A DNA stretch of 64,000 nt from Ktedonobacteria bacterium brp13 (lineage in GTDB: Bacteria > Chloroflexota > Ktedonobacteria > Ktedonobacterales > Ktedonobacteraceae): positions 4,774,001 to 4,838,000 of the forward strand of contig AP024096.1 of the NCBI GenBank assembly GCA_015099395.1. Reading direction: 5' to 3'. The notes under the pieces were generated by a model. That model had not been told where the DNA came from and did no database searches. It saw only the letters and a list, made by a program, of their open reading frames with translations. A program made the translations under genes and the position numbers. Below are positions 24,695-33,589 of this stretch, piece by piece (within the stretch, counting starts at the first letter, position 1; each line of letters begins with the position of its first letter).

Positions 24695-25519
24695 GTGGAC
24701 ACAAAGTCTGCGGCGCAAGTTGTTGAAGCGCTGATACATGATTACTATAAGCTGGTCTTTCATACAATCTACGGTATGACTGGAGATTGGGAGGAGAGTC
24801 AGGACCTGACGCAAGATACGTTTCACCAGGCATTGAAGGGTATTGATGCAGCCAGAGCCGCCAGTGGAGAGCAGTTTCAGGCGCGTGCGTGGCTCCTGCG
24901 TATCGCACTCAATACGGTGCGCATGCAACATAGGAGAAAAGCACTCTTTAGCTTCTTGCCGTTCTCTCGCTTCCAGGCCAATAACCAGGAACAAGAGGGA
25001 ATTAACCGTGGCACGGCTGAAGAGATGATCCATGAGCAGGCGGCTCCGGTGCAACCCGGTGGCTATGGCACACTCAAGATCGAAGATCCCGCTGAACTGG
25101 TCTCTGAACAAGACACTGTACGACGCACGATGGCTCGCTTGCCCGAACCGCTGCGTGTTGTACTCCTGCTCTCAATTATTGGCGGCCTGAGCAGCGCTGA
25201 GATCGCGACAACATTGGCTATGAAAGAGGCAGCAGTGCGTCAACGTCTGGTACGAGCACGCAAACAGTTTCAAGAGCTCTATCTACAAGAGAACGATACT
25301 GAACGTGTTGGAGCTCGCAATGCAGGAGAGACCGAAAAGTCTGCGGAAACGGCGACAAGACGGCAAGGACAGGAAAGCAATACGCTATCAGGATCTGCAC
25401 GTCCGTCAGAGTCTTCAAGCTCTTCAAGCATACGTCCAGATGGTACCGATACCTGGCAGCCATACCAACGGCTATCACTCATAGCAAAACATGCAGAAAC
25501 GCGGAGTAGCTATGTATAA
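24695..25519 (+). CDS. ECF-type RNA polymerase sigma factor with long C-terminal tail
   Basis: Region 2 is HDYYKLVFHTIYGMTGDWEESQDLTQDTFHQAL with FQARAWLLRIALNTVRMQHRR; region 4 is LPEPLRVVLLLSIIGGLSSAEIATTLAMKEAAVRQRLVRARKQF. An inserted linker of about 60 residues separates them, and about 75 residues of Ser/Glu/Arg-rich tail follow region 4, which is unlike short ECF sigmas. GTG at 24695 starts the frame. The end overlaps the next gene by 8 bp, so the small protein after it is the likely partner, perhaps an anti-sigma factor. Confidence 0.9.
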   Translation: MDTKSAAQVVEALIHDYYKLVFHTIYGMTGDWEESQDLTQDTFHQALKGIDAARAASGEQFQARAWLLRIALNTVRMQHRRKALFSFLPFSRFQANNQEQEGINRGTAEEMIHEQAAPVQPGGYGTLKIEDPAELVSEQDTVRRTMARLPEPLRVVLLLSIIGGLSSAEIATTLAMKEAAVRQRLVRARKQFQELYLQENDTERVGARNAGETEKSAETATRRQGQESNTLSGSARPSESSSSSSIRPDGTDTWQPYQRLSLIAKHAETRSSYV

Positions 25520-25802
25520 CAATTCACCAGAAACTCTTCTGCGCCGTCACTATGGCGAGCAGAGTCCCGTCCCTGAAGCCCTTGAGCAACGTCTCGTCGC
25601 TGCTGTACGCCAGGAGAGCGCTGAGATCAGCCGCACAGAGGCACTTGTCGCACGCCTGTGTGAGCAACGCATCAGTCGTCGCCGCGCAGTACGCTGGGTT
25701 GCGCTAGGGTCTGCGGGACTAGGCGCATTGAGTACCGGTATCTCAGGTGTTCAGAGTGTTCTCTCAACATCCGATAGTAACCGACCGGCATATGCATCGT
25801 AA
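25512..25802 (+). CDS. Small RR-motif membrane or exported protein coupled to the sigma factor
   Basis: ATG at 25512 lies inside the end of the sigma gene (GGAG just upstream), giving a 96-residue product. The first 55 residues are charged and helical. Then comes QRISRRRAVRWVALGSAGLGALSTGISGVQ, an arginine cluster before a hydrophobic stretch, and a short SNRPAYAS tail. This could be an anti-sigma-like single-pass protein or a late Tat-type anchor; tatA and tatC follow. No zinc anti-sigma motif (HxxxCxxC) is present. Function unproven. Confidence 0.72.
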   Translation: MYNNSPETLLRRHYGEQSPVPEALEQRLVAAVRQESAEISRTEALVARLCEQRISRRRAVRWVALGSAGLGALSTGISGVQSVLSTSDSNRPAYAS

Positions 25803-25896
25803 CTGTTTGTTTTAAGTCAGACTATTCAGGCCACTCGAGCCATCATAATACTGTGTTACATTGCTGTAGACACATAGACAAGAAAGGGTACCCATC

Positions 25897-26214
25897 ATGC
25901 TTGGACTTCATGCACCTGAACTTATTGTGCTCGTCATTATTTTACTGCTCGTCTTTGGACCGAAAAGATTGCCGAAGATGGGCAACGACATCGGTAAAGG
26001 TATTCGTGAGTTCAAAAAGGGTATCGACGATGTTACGTCCACAGATACGAAAGAAAACAATAGCGACAAGATCTCTTCGCAAAAGTCACTATCCAGTGCC
26101 CGCGCAGAGTTGGATCAGATCGAGCGCGATCTAGCTTACAAAAAATCACTACTCGCCTCACAGGAGGCTGAGAAGGCTGCGATGAACGAGCCAGCAACAC
26201 CTGGCGCCGAATAG
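25897..26214 (+). CDS. tatA: Twin-arginine translocase subunit TatA
   Basis: TatA oligomers form the transport path for folded proteins. The 105-residue product has the N-terminal membrane helix (ELIVLVIILLLVFGPKRLPKM), the FGPKRLP hinge and amphipathic helix GNDIGKGIREFKKGI, then a polar tail. AAGAAAGG precedes the ATG. tatC follows 51 bp later, so the two form the Tat unit. No tatB is seen; TatA-TatC minimal systems are normal in this phylum. Confidence 0.95.
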   Translation: MLGLHAPELIVLVIILLLVFGPKRLPKMGNDIGKGIREFKKGIDDVTSTDTKENNSDKISSQKSLSSARAELDQIERDLAYKKSLLASQEAEKAAMNEPATPGAE

Positions 26215-26265
26215 TTCATCCTTTCTTTCACTATTCGATTGCAATAGCACCTCGGGGGATTTTTA

Positions 26266-27099
26266 ATGGCTACAAGTGAGGTAGAACAGCAGCAACTTCT
26301 CACGTCCGGTAGAGAAGATAATGACGACAACGATCCGTCAGCGATGTCACTGGTCGACCATCTGGAAGAACTACGCTGGCGTATCATGAAGGCAGGAGCA
26401 GCAGTCGTGGTAGGCGCGATTATCGCCTTCATCTTCTGGAAACAGATAATGAACGTGCTCGCGGCTCCGCTCCCGATCTCGACATCATCTCTCGATAAAC
26501 TAACAGGGGGAGCCACCTCTGCGACACCACTGATCACGACAGGCATCGGTGAGGCCTTTACCGTTGCGCTGAAGCTTTCTTTTGTCTGTGGTATCATCCT
26601 GGCTTTGCCGGTCATCCTCTATCAGGTATGGGCCTTTGTATCACCAGGACTCTACAAACACGAGAAAAAGCACGCCGTCCCATTTATTGTGATCGGTGTC
26701 GTCCTCTTCATCGTCGGCGTCGGCATCGGCTATGTCGTCTTACGCTATCCCGTTGACTGGCTGACAACCTTCGGCGCTGGTACATTCACCCAGTTTGTTT
26801 CAGCAGGCAGTTATCTGACCTTCACATCCTTCTTCTTACTGCTATTTGGCATCGTCTTTGAGTTACCACTCGTGCTCACATTCCTGGCGATGGTCGGCAT
26901 TGTCACTCCGCAGTTCCTGTCCCAGAAACGAGCGATGGCCCATCTGGGTATGTGGGTAGCCGCAACAATCTGCACACCAGGTGCGGACTTCTACAGTCCT
27001 CTCTTCGTTGGTGTCTCGCTCTCAGTACTCTATGAGCTCAGCATCATTATGATCAGGATCCTGGTCAAACCAGACAGGGTTACAACCGCAGAGGAGTAA
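26266..27099 (+). CDS. tatC: Twin-arginine translocase subunit TatC
   Basis: TatC is the six-helix receptor that binds twin-arginine signal peptides. Seen: the N-terminal cytoplasmic MSLVDHLEELRWRIMKAG signature, six hydrophobic segments, the FVSPGLYKHEKK first-loop motif, and FELPLVLTFLAMVGIVTP in the middle. Length 277 residues, with a 25-residue polar N-terminal extension. It forms a unit with tatA and ends at a strong terminator. A probable Tat substrate is encoded at 35018. Confidence 0.96.
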   Translation: MATSEVEQQQLLTSGREDNDDNDPSAMSLVDHLEELRWRIMKAGAAVVVGAIIAFIFWKQIMNVLAAPLPISTSSLDKLTGGATSATPLITTGIGEAFTVALKLSFVCGIILALPVILYQVWAFVSPGLYKHEKKHAVPFIVIGVVLFIVGVGIGYVVLRYPVDWLTTFGAGTFTQFVSAGSYLTFTSFFLLLFGIVFELPLVLTFLAMVGIVTPQFLSQKRAMAHLGMWVAATICTPGADFYSPLFVGVSLSVLYELSIIMIRILVKPDRVTTAEE

Positions 27100-27140
27100 C
27101 AACCACAACCATACGCTTCCCTTGAGGTTTGCCCGTACAG

Positions 27141-27204
27141 GCGAGCGCTCCGACTGAACATTTACGATGAGTAAAGCAACGTTCAGCTGGGGCGCTCGCT
27201 TTTA
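27141..27204 (+). terminator. Intrinsic terminator after tatC
   Basis: GCGAGCGC pairs with GCGCTCGC and inner CTGAAC with GTTCAG; CTTTTA follows. The right arm overlaps the last codons of the convergent MFS gene. Confidence 0.78.
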
Positions 27205-28538
27205 GTATCGAGGCGGAAGCGCCACCAGAGTGGCAGATAGGCGAGGCAGTAGAGGACGGCAGCGCTAATAAAGACAACCGGATACCCAACGTTCTGGATC
27301 ACCAGGCCACCAAGCGAGGCTCCGATCGCCCACATACCCTGATACGCGACCTGATAGCTGCTATTGGCGACACCACGATGCTTGCGCGCAACACGCTCCA
27401 TCGAGAACACTTGCAGGATACCTTGCGACATATCGGCAAGTCCCTGACGTACAGGGTAGAGGCCAGCCGCCAATGGAAGATAGGGGACACAGCCAATCAC
27501 TAACATCAAGGGGATAGCAAGCAAACGTGGAATCAATAGCGTCGCCAGTATCCCGATACGCACAACAAACCAGGGCGCGATCAGGGTCAGCAGGGCGTTC
27601 AGGATATTCGCCGCACCATCGATCGAGCCAAAGAGCGCCGGCGAAGCTCCTAGATGCTGCACAAAATAGACATTCATATATGGAATGAAGAGGCCAGCAC
27701 CGAGACCCTGGAAGGCATACAGAGCAGTGAGAACGGTAAGAGGACGTGCCAGTGCGCTACGTAATCGGGTATGATATCCTGGCGCGAAGAAGGCTCTTAT
27801 ACGCGTCACAGACGTATTCCATAGCTCAGAGAAGTGCCGTCGTTCTTCCGTAGTAGCAGTCTGTTGTCGGCGATAGAGGAGCCGGTCATCCTCCATCATG
27901 AAGAGCGGAATAAAACTGGGGGCCGCAATCACACTGGCCGTCAGCAGCGAAAGTTGATACGCACGCGCCTGATTTTTCGCGGCCAACGCGCCATTCAGCC
28001 AGGCGGGCAGGGGTCCCATCAGCGTATGCCCCGCAGCAAACCAGAGCGGCAAAAGACCACCAAAGGTCTCACCCACCACCGTAGCCACCAGCATAATGAC
28101 CAGATTTATGCTGAACAGGTGTGGACGTTCCTCTTCGCTACTATTGAGCGCGAGAAAAGGCGCATTCACCACCAGGATGAAGGCACCGCCAATGCCAGCG
28201 ATAAATGCACTGACCAGCAACGGTACAGAGGTACGGAAGAGTATCTGGCCCGCACCCGCAAAACCGATCAAGACACTTGACCAGATCAATACAAGCTTGC
28301 CACCAAAACGATCAACACACACACCAGCAGGGATAATCGTGAGTGCCGCACCCAGAGTGCCAATAAAGAGTATCAAGCCAATAAAGTCGGTATTGTAACC
28401 CAGCGCAATTAAATAAAGATTGTAGAGGACCGTAATGATGCCGACCGTCACATAGCTCAGTGCCATGCTGATAAGATATAAACGGGCATTCCGTTGGAAA
28501 CGCCCGTACTGCCGAATATATTCAAGAAGGTACTGCAT
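27183..28538 (-). CDS. MFS transporter
   Basis: A 451-residue major facilitator with about 12 membrane helices. The family loop between helices 2 and 3 appears as GVCVDRFGGKLVLIWSS, and the region before helix 7 is a charged central loop with DRLLYRRQQTATTEERR. It starts three bases after the stop of the upstream gene (28542), with no clear own ribosome site, so translation is probably coupled. It is the last gene of a three-gene minus-strand unit with two small membrane proteins. Substrate not predictable. Confidence 0.9.
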   Translation of the reverse strand: MQYLLEYIRQYGRFQRNARLYLISMALSYVTVGIITVLYNLYLIALGYNTDFIGLILFIGTLGAALTIIPAGVCVDRFGGKLVLIWSSVLIGFAGAGQILFRTSVPLLVSAFIAGIGGAFILVVNAPFLALNSSEEERPHLFSINLVIMLVATVVGETFGGLLPLWFAAGHTLMGPLPAWLNGALAAKNQARAYQLSLLTASVIAAPSFIPLFMMEDDRLLYRRQQTATTEERRHFSELWNTSVTRIRAFFAPGYHTRLRSALARPLTVLTALYAFQGLGAGLFIPYMNVYFVQHLGASPALFGSIDGAANILNALLTLIAPWFVVRIGILATLLIPRLLAIPLMLVIGCVPYLPLAAGLYPVRQGLADMSQGILQVFSMERVARKHRGVANSSYQVAYQGMWAIGASLGGLVIQNVGYPVVFISAAVLYCLAYLPLWWRFRLDTKSERPS

Positions 28539-28541
28539 GGC

Positions 28542-29210
28542 CTATGAGCGTGTCCCACGCATAACCTGTGCTTGCGCTACTGGCTCTACTGGCTCCTCAG
28601 GTGTGGGAGCTTTTGGATGTCCGTTCATACGACGCTGCCGTCCTGGGATAACCCGAGGCTTCTCTTCCATAAGTTGACGGTAGCCAGGACTCCCAAACTC
28701 TAGCCCATCCTGTGACGCCACGGCAGAGCCTGATGCCGCCGGTATCGCTGGAGCCATCGGCGCAGTAGGAACGATGGGCTCCGTACGAGGCTTCAGGCTA
28801 CCAGGCAACAAGAAGGCCCGTGCAACCATCTTAATCTGTTCTTTACGAGCATGAAACTCGATGGCAGCATTTACCACACGATCACTCGTCTGCTCAACTT
28901 TATGATCAACTGCATTCATCCGCACAGGCATCGAAGCCACCGCGCGTGCAACCGGATTCGCACTCTGCTCCGGGAGTTCATTGTTGCGCACAGCCTCAGC
29001 AGTCTCTTGATTAATAGAGTCCACATAGGGCCGTATCTTCTTAAGCAGTTCAGCCTTATCACGCAAAACAGAGGCACCAAAGGCCAGGCCAATATTGATC
29101 GCCACAGCGAGTAGGACCGAAATGAGCACGAACAGACAGATAATAAAGGCTGCGATCTGACCCGCACCGGCCAGGATAGGGTCCACAGCAAAAACTAGCG
29201 ATGTGTGCAT
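28542..29210 (-). CDS. Single-pass membrane protein with proline-rich tail
   Basis: One N-terminal hydrophobic segment (IAAFIICLFVLISVLLAVAINIGLAF) precedes a helical part (DKAELLKKIRPYVDSINQE...) and a low-complexity Ala/Pro/Val-rich C-terminal half. The layout resembles DUF948-like or YtxH-like envelope proteins. Its ATG shares a base with the stop of the preceding gene (TAATG), a classic coupled arrangement, and the MFS gene follows after 3 bp. Function unknown. Confidence 0.75.
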   Translation of the reverse strand: MHTSLVFAVDPILAGAGQIAAFIICLFVLISVLLAVAINIGLAFGASVLRDKAELLKKIRPYVDSINQETAEAVRNNELPEQSANPVARAVASMPVRMNAVDHKVEQTSDRVVNAAIEFHARKEQIKMVARAFLLPGSLKPRTEPIVPTAPMAPAIPAASGSAVASQDGLEFGSPGYRQLMEEKPRVIPGRQRRMNGHPKAPTPEEPVEPVAQAQVMRGTRS

Positions 29211-29701
29211 TATTCACTCCCTTCTTCCGCCAGGACTGCCTCCATTGCCTCCGCCTGCTGTTGGCGTCGCAGTTCAGCCCGAGAACGTGCATGACCCTTG
29301 CCAAAGAAGACCCGCACCATCTGCTGACCTGCCACGACTGAAGCCACCGCCCGTACACTCGGTGCCAGCGCCACATTTGTCGTTAGTTTCGTCGCCGAAC
29401 TGATCGTCGTCACAGTACCACCAGCGGTCCGCGCAGTATCTTTCACAATACCGACCGTTTCCTGCACTGAATCGATCAACGGGCGTAGCTCATTACGCAC
29501 AACTGTAATGGTTTTAATCAATTTGACAATCGAATATACCTGGAAAAGAGTTGCAGCAACCATAAGAACAGCCAGAACAATCAGACTAATATAGAGCAGT
29601 TCCAGCAGGCGACCGTAGATAGCGCATAGGATAATGCCCACAACGAGCACGATCACTATTACAGCGCCTACAATGATCGCATACCTCTTTGCACTTTTCA
29701 T
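29210..29701 (-). CDS. Two-helix membrane protein, DUF948-like
   Basis: Two closely spaced hydrophobic segments (AIIVGAVIVIVLVVGIILCAI and LLYISLIVLAVLMVAATLF) are followed by a helical stretch with VRNELRPLIDSVQETVGIVKDTARTAGGTV, much like DUF948 proteins, and a basic Arg/Glu tail. Length 163 residues. The ribosome site GGGAGGCG lies close before ATG 29701. It is the first gene of the three-gene unit ending in the MFS transporter; the two small proteins may form a membrane complex, which is inference. Confidence 0.75.
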   Translation of the reverse strand: MKSAKRYAIIVGAVIVIVLVVGIILCAIYGRLLELLYISLIVLAVLMVAATLFQVYSIVKLIKTITVVRNELRPLIDSVQETVGIVKDTARTAGGTVTTISSATKLTTNVALAPSVRAVASVVAGQQMVRVFFGKGHARSRAELRRQQQAEAMEAVLAEEGSE

Positions 29702-30187
29702 AATGCGCCTCCCAATACGATTCTCAATAAATTCTGTCCTATTATAAGGTATACACGTAGTCCCCGAAAGAATAGCTACGTTTCTCTATGAGCATAAGTT
29801 GCAAAACACCTACTTACATAATACGTAAAAAGCTTTATAAGGGCGACAAAGAGTTAAAGAATAGGAAGAATGATTCTTTTATAACACACAAAGGAGTCCC
29901 TGGCTCTGTACCTATGGTACAACGAACTCAGCTATTATCTGGATACAGCAGGCCCAATTAGCCACCCATTCATCCCCTTTCCCAGCTATTCTTGTTATCC
30001 TCATTATCCTTCTCGTCCCTATACTCTATAGCATAAGCCTGGCTTATTCATGATGCAGGAGGGAGGCCACTTTCTTATGGGCAGGCGGCGCGGGAATAAA
30101 TGTGATCATTTGTACAGTTTTATCTCTTGTATGCTATACTATTGATGGGTTATTTACTGTTTTCTATCTTTTATTGAGGCATCCTTT

Positions 30188-30835
30188 GTGTACCAGGCGT
30201 TAACTTTTGCAATTAGTACATTCGTCACTTTCGTCACTGTCATTGATCCAGTTGGTCTGGCCCCGGTCGTCGTGAGCCTGACGGCTCCCTTTAATCCCGC
30301 ACAACGTAAGACCATTGTCACGCGTGCTATTCTCATCAGTGCAGCTATTATCTTCTTCTTCGCTGTCGTTGGGCATTATCTACTGGATCGTCTGGGTATC
30401 TCCCTCTACGCATTTAATATTGCAGGTGGAGCACTCCTCTTCCTGGTTGCCGTCGATATGCTCTTTGGACGACAATCGGGCGCACGTGAAACTAAAGAAG
30501 AAGAGGAAGAGGCTCTGACCCGTGAGGATATCAGTGTCTTCCCGCTAGCTATCCCTATGATTGCCGGACCCGGCACTATCGCAACCACCATTCTTTATGT
30601 CGGACAAGCCTCATCGAATAGTATCGATCTTATTGAAGTTATCATCGCCATAGTCTGCGTCCTCTTTCTCGCATGGGTTGTCATGCGCAGTTGTACCTGG
30701 ATCATCAGATTCGTGGGGAAGACAGGCATCCTGGTCCTCTCACGTATTCTAGGTATCTTGCTGGCTGCACTCGCCATTCAATTTATCCTGAACGGTATCG
30801 CTACCTATATTCACAGCGCTGGCTTCATTCGATAA
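30188..30835 (+). CDS. MarC family integral membrane protein
   Basis: The MarC pattern is clear: FVTVIDPVGLAPVVVSLTAPF at the start, GHYLLDRLGISLYAFNIAGGALLFLVAVDMLFG, and the second half IPMIAGPGTIATTILYVGQ, with about six helices. A central acidic loop (ETKEEEEEAL) is typical. Despite the name, multiple antibiotic resistance has not held up as the function. GTG at 30188 is used, with a poor ribosome site; TTG at 30185 is an alternative. A possible promoter TTGTAC/TATACT lies about 60 bp upstream. Single gene. Confidence 0.88.
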   Translation: MYQALTFAISTFVTFVTVIDPVGLAPVVVSLTAPFNPAQRKTIVTRAILISAAIIFFFAVVGHYLLDRLGISLYAFNIAGGALLFLVAVDMLFGRQSGARETKEEEEEALTREDISVFPLAIPMIAGPGTIATTILYVGQASSNSIDLIEVIIAIVCVLFLAWVVMRSCTWIIRFVGKTGILVLSRILGILLAALAIQFILNGIATYIHSAGFIR

Positions 30836-31119
30836 GCGCCCGCTTACAAAGAAGCCGTAGAAAACTAAATTGCGACCTTCGCCCTGTTCATTCGTAGTAT
30901 TGAAGTAAGGCCAAGTATACTGAGTACACATACTACCAATAAGCTCTTGGCAGGCGTGGCAATTTTAGGTACACTACTAGTTATTATTTTAGCTTCATTC
31001 GCTTTATACTACAGCGCGATATCGTAGATGCGCGTCGGGACTTGATGCAGGCCTTACATGTCTTGCATGTCAGACACGTCTGGATGAGCATGAGCGATTG
31101 AGATATGGGAGGACAATTC

Positions 31120-32352
31120 GTGGAAGCACACAGCGAACTTCAGACGTATCTGGACCAGGGCAAGCAAGAGCTTGCACATGGGCATGGACGCGAGGCCGCA
31201 ATCGCCTACGCGCATGGTGCGCAGATCGACACCGATGATCCAATGGTACATCTGGGTCTGGCCGAGGCCAATCTGGCATTAGGCAATTATGATGTTGTAA
31301 AGATGGCGTGTCGTAAGGTACAGGAACTACAGCCTCAGGGTGGTTTCGAAGGCTGGACAGCACAGGCTATCCTTGATCTGCTGGACCAGCGCTATGACCG
31401 CGCCCTGCAAAGCGCAGACAAGGTCATTGAGCTCGATCCCAGCATTGGCTACACCCATGCCCTGCGCTCGTATCTGTTACGTGCCACCGGTCAGGATTAT
31501 GATGCAAATCTGGCACGTGCGCGTGCTACTCGTATGTCTTACGGTGGCCGCTTCGAAAACTGTTTTCCAGCCCTACCGCCCAAAAGTCCTCCTAGCTACC
31601 AGGCAGTAAATACAGCAACACAGGCACAGAACGGTAGCCAGGCGAGGAATGGGCAGGTACAGGTACAGGAACCTGCTCCAAGGCAGGCTCCGCAGGCAGA
31701 GAAATTGGGCGGTTCACGTCTCAATGGTATGCAGCGCCAGATGATTCGTACGCGCTTCGCGCTCAGTCGGTACACTGGTCTGGTCACCAATATCCTGGTG
31801 CTCATCAATGTCCTGGTCTATGTGGCATCAAATCTTAGCCCGAGTATCCACCAGAATATTATGAATTGGGGTAGCCAGATTAATCCGTATGTAGCCCAGG
31901 GGCAGTATTACCGTATCTTCACGGCCATGTTCTTACACGAGGATATCTTCCATATTTTTATCAACATGCTCTCACTCTTCATGGTAGGACGAGCAGTCGA
32001 GATCTTCTATGGGAAAGGGCGCTACCTGTTAATCTACCTGTTGTCGGGTATCGGTAGTGGTATTGCGTTCTACTTTCTGGACCCAGGACAGGCTGCGGTT
32101 GGCGCATCCGGTGCGATCTTCGGGGTCTTTGGAGCGCTCGGCGTCTTCTACATCATGAATCGCCGTATGTTAGGGACAGGGGGCCAGGGTTTCATCATGC
32201 AATGGGGCTTCATCCTCGTGCTCAACCTGGTCCTTGGTTTCACACCAAACTCCGGTATAGCGATCTGGGGACATGTCGGAGGATTGATCATCGGCATGAT
32301 CGTCGCCTACCTGGTCATGCCACGTGACCGCCGGAGCCGCCGCTTCATCTAA
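31120..32352 (+). CDS. TPR-rhomboid intramembrane serine protease
   Basis: The N-terminal 130 residues are TPR-like (AIAYAHGAQIDTDDPMVHLGLAEANLALGNYD), followed by a Gln/Ala linker, then a six-helix rhomboid domain: AMFLHEDIFHIFINMLSLFMVGRAVE, catalytic GASGAIFG with Ser330 and GHVGG with His385. It cleaves membrane proteins within the bilayer. ATG at 31105 exists, but its own bases form GGGAGGA, an ideal ribosome site seven bases before GTG 31120, so the GTG is the likely start. The fusion suggests the TPR part selects substrates in the cytosol. Single gene with terminator. Confidence 0.9.
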   Translation: MEAHSELQTYLDQGKQELAHGHGREAAIAYAHGAQIDTDDPMVHLGLAEANLALGNYDVVKMACRKVQELQPQGGFEGWTAQAILDLLDQRYDRALQSADKVIELDPSIGYTHALRSYLLRATGQDYDANLARARATRMSYGGRFENCFPALPPKSPPSYQAVNTATQAQNGSQARNGQVQVQEPAPRQAPQAEKLGGSRLNGMQRQMIRTRFALSRYTGLVTNILVLINVLVYVASNLSPSIHQNIMNWGSQINPYVAQGQYYRIFTAMFLHEDIFHIFINMLSLFMVGRAVEIFYGKGRYLLIYLLSGIGSGIAFYFLDPGQAAVGASGAIFGVFGALGVFYIMNRRMLGTGGQGFIMQWGFILVLNLVLGFTPNSGIAIWGHVGGLIIGMIVAYLVMPRDRRSRRFI

Positions 32353-32395
32353 GCAAGTATGCCTCAAATGCTTAGTGAAGATAGTAAAGATAGAA

Positions 32396-32436
32396 AAGAA
32401 GCAAGTAGCAGAAATGCTGCTTGCTTCTTGTTTTTC
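32396..32436 (+). terminator. Intrinsic terminator after the rhomboid gene
   Basis: AAGAAGCAAG pairs with CTTGCTTCTT, extended by AGCA/TGCT, then GTTTTT. The region to about 32610 contains no gene I can support. Confidence 0.9.
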
Positions 32437-32616
32437 CTTGTACACTGAAGGTAGAGAGTCGAGCTTGCAATCTCGCTGTGACCCGGCTGAGTCACAATAA
32501 TCCTATCAATGTACCGTTTATCACCACGGCGCAAAGACAGGGTGATCCTATCCATGCCCTTTACCCCCCTGCTCGGCTCTCCCTCTCCATTTCCTTCTCG
32601 TTCCTGTTCCGTGAGC

Positions 32617-32817
32617 TTACAGAGAGGTAGCTACCGACAGATTATAGTTCCCGGAGGTGTTATGACCTAGGATTTCTTTGATGGTCCATTCACCTTCCGC
32701 ACAGCGAGAAATCAGTTTCTCTTCAGGCTGAGAACGAATGAGATCTTTGACCATCTGCAAATTGTCCAGTAGATGTTGTAAAACGAGACCATCATCAGGC
32801 AACAATTCGATGTACAT
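32617..32817 (-). pseudogene. Truncated DinB-like protein
   Basis: The 66-residue product begins like a DinB/YfiT metalloenzyme (LLDNLQMVKDLIRSQPEEKLISRCAEGEWTIKEILGH) up to the first metal-binding histidine. The text then becomes unrelated (NTSGNYNLSVATSL) and stops. The remaining two thirds of the four-helix domain are absent, so it is most likely a decayed gene. No nearby gene supplies the missing part. Confidence 0.55.
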
Positions 32818-33074
32818 GATTGCATACGGGGCATATTCCCCGCTTTCGGGCTTCTGAATTTTTTTTCATCAGAATAACCTCTTTCGCATTTAGACTTAAG
32901 TAGGCCAAAGGCAAGCCAGCCTTGAAGTATCTCTTCAGTATATCCCTTTCAGATCAGGTTTGCCATTCAGCGGCCTTTTCTGCTCACTTATAAACTCAGC
33001 GTTAACATCTCATCTATTGCACGTTAGTACACATAAGATCTCTTTATTGATGTATATAGATGCAAGGAAAAACA

Positions 33075-33320
33075 ATGCAACAACAGAATGGATATCCCGC
33101 TCAGCAGCAAGCACAACAGCCTCAACAGCCAATGCTTCAGCCAATCCAGCAGCAGACAAAGTTCTACAAATCAGGTCTTTTTGGTTTCTCTAGCGCAGCA
33201 GGACGCTTTGAGCGTGACTTGCACAAAATGGAAAAGCAGGGATGGAAGGTTGGGCAGTATGCTTTTCTTGGTACAAACTTCTGGTGGCAGCGTTGTATCG
33301 CTGTGACGTATCAGCAATAA
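33075..33320 (+). CDS. Small Gln-rich protein, DUF4177-like
   Basis: The first 30 residues are Q/P-rich (QQQNGYPAQQQAQQPQQP); the rest forms a compact domain with FERDLHKMEKQGWKVGQYAFLG, a pattern seen in small proteins that read 'fE.dl..me.qGW.v'. ATG at 33075 has AAGGA at the right distance; an upstream ATG at 33060 lies before that site. 81 residues. Function unknown; the low-complexity N-terminus is typical of Ktedonobacterial small proteins in my judgement. Confidence 0.65.
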   Translation: MQQQNGYPAQQQAQQPQQPMLQPIQQQTKFYKSGLFGFSSAAGRFERDLHKMEKQGWKVGQYAFLGTNFWWQRCIAVTYQQ

Positions 33321-33475
33321 TTCTGTTTTTCTTGTCCCCCAATACAGACATGAGGCATCCCGAATTTTAGAGGCAGCGCTTTACGGAAGGTAGAGCTCGC
33401 AAAAACAAACCTTCTGGGATAGAGTACGAGAGTACAAGCAGAAAAAAACATGCTGTACTCTCTCCTGGAGGTTTT

Positions 33476-33589
33476 ATGATGTCATCGCAGTATCTCATAC
33501 CACGCTTTTTTTGGAAACTTGTCGGACAAGTTTCCAATATCGTCAGTAGCATGGAACAAATTTTCAACCTACTTTACGTTGAGAAATAA
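33476..33589 (+). CDS. 37-residue small ORF with perfect ribosome site
   Basis: GGAGG is placed 4 and 7 bases before two adjacent ATGs. The peptide MMSSQYLIPRFFWKLVGQ continues as an amphipathic helix and ends LLYVEK. It overlaps the 3' end of the convergent TMEM175-like gene by 26 bp and covers a perfect palindrome (33511-33537), which may instead explain the pattern. Low to moderate support. Confidence 0.38.
   Translation: MMSSQYLIPRFFWKLVGQVSNIVSSMEQIFNLLYVEK
33511..33537. repeat. 27-bp perfect palindrome
   Basis: TTGGAAACTTGTC and its exact complement flank a single base. A T-run lies before it on the plus strand rather than after, so it is not a terminator for either gene. It could be an operator or a hairpin in the small ORF's RNA. 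Confidence 0.7.
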
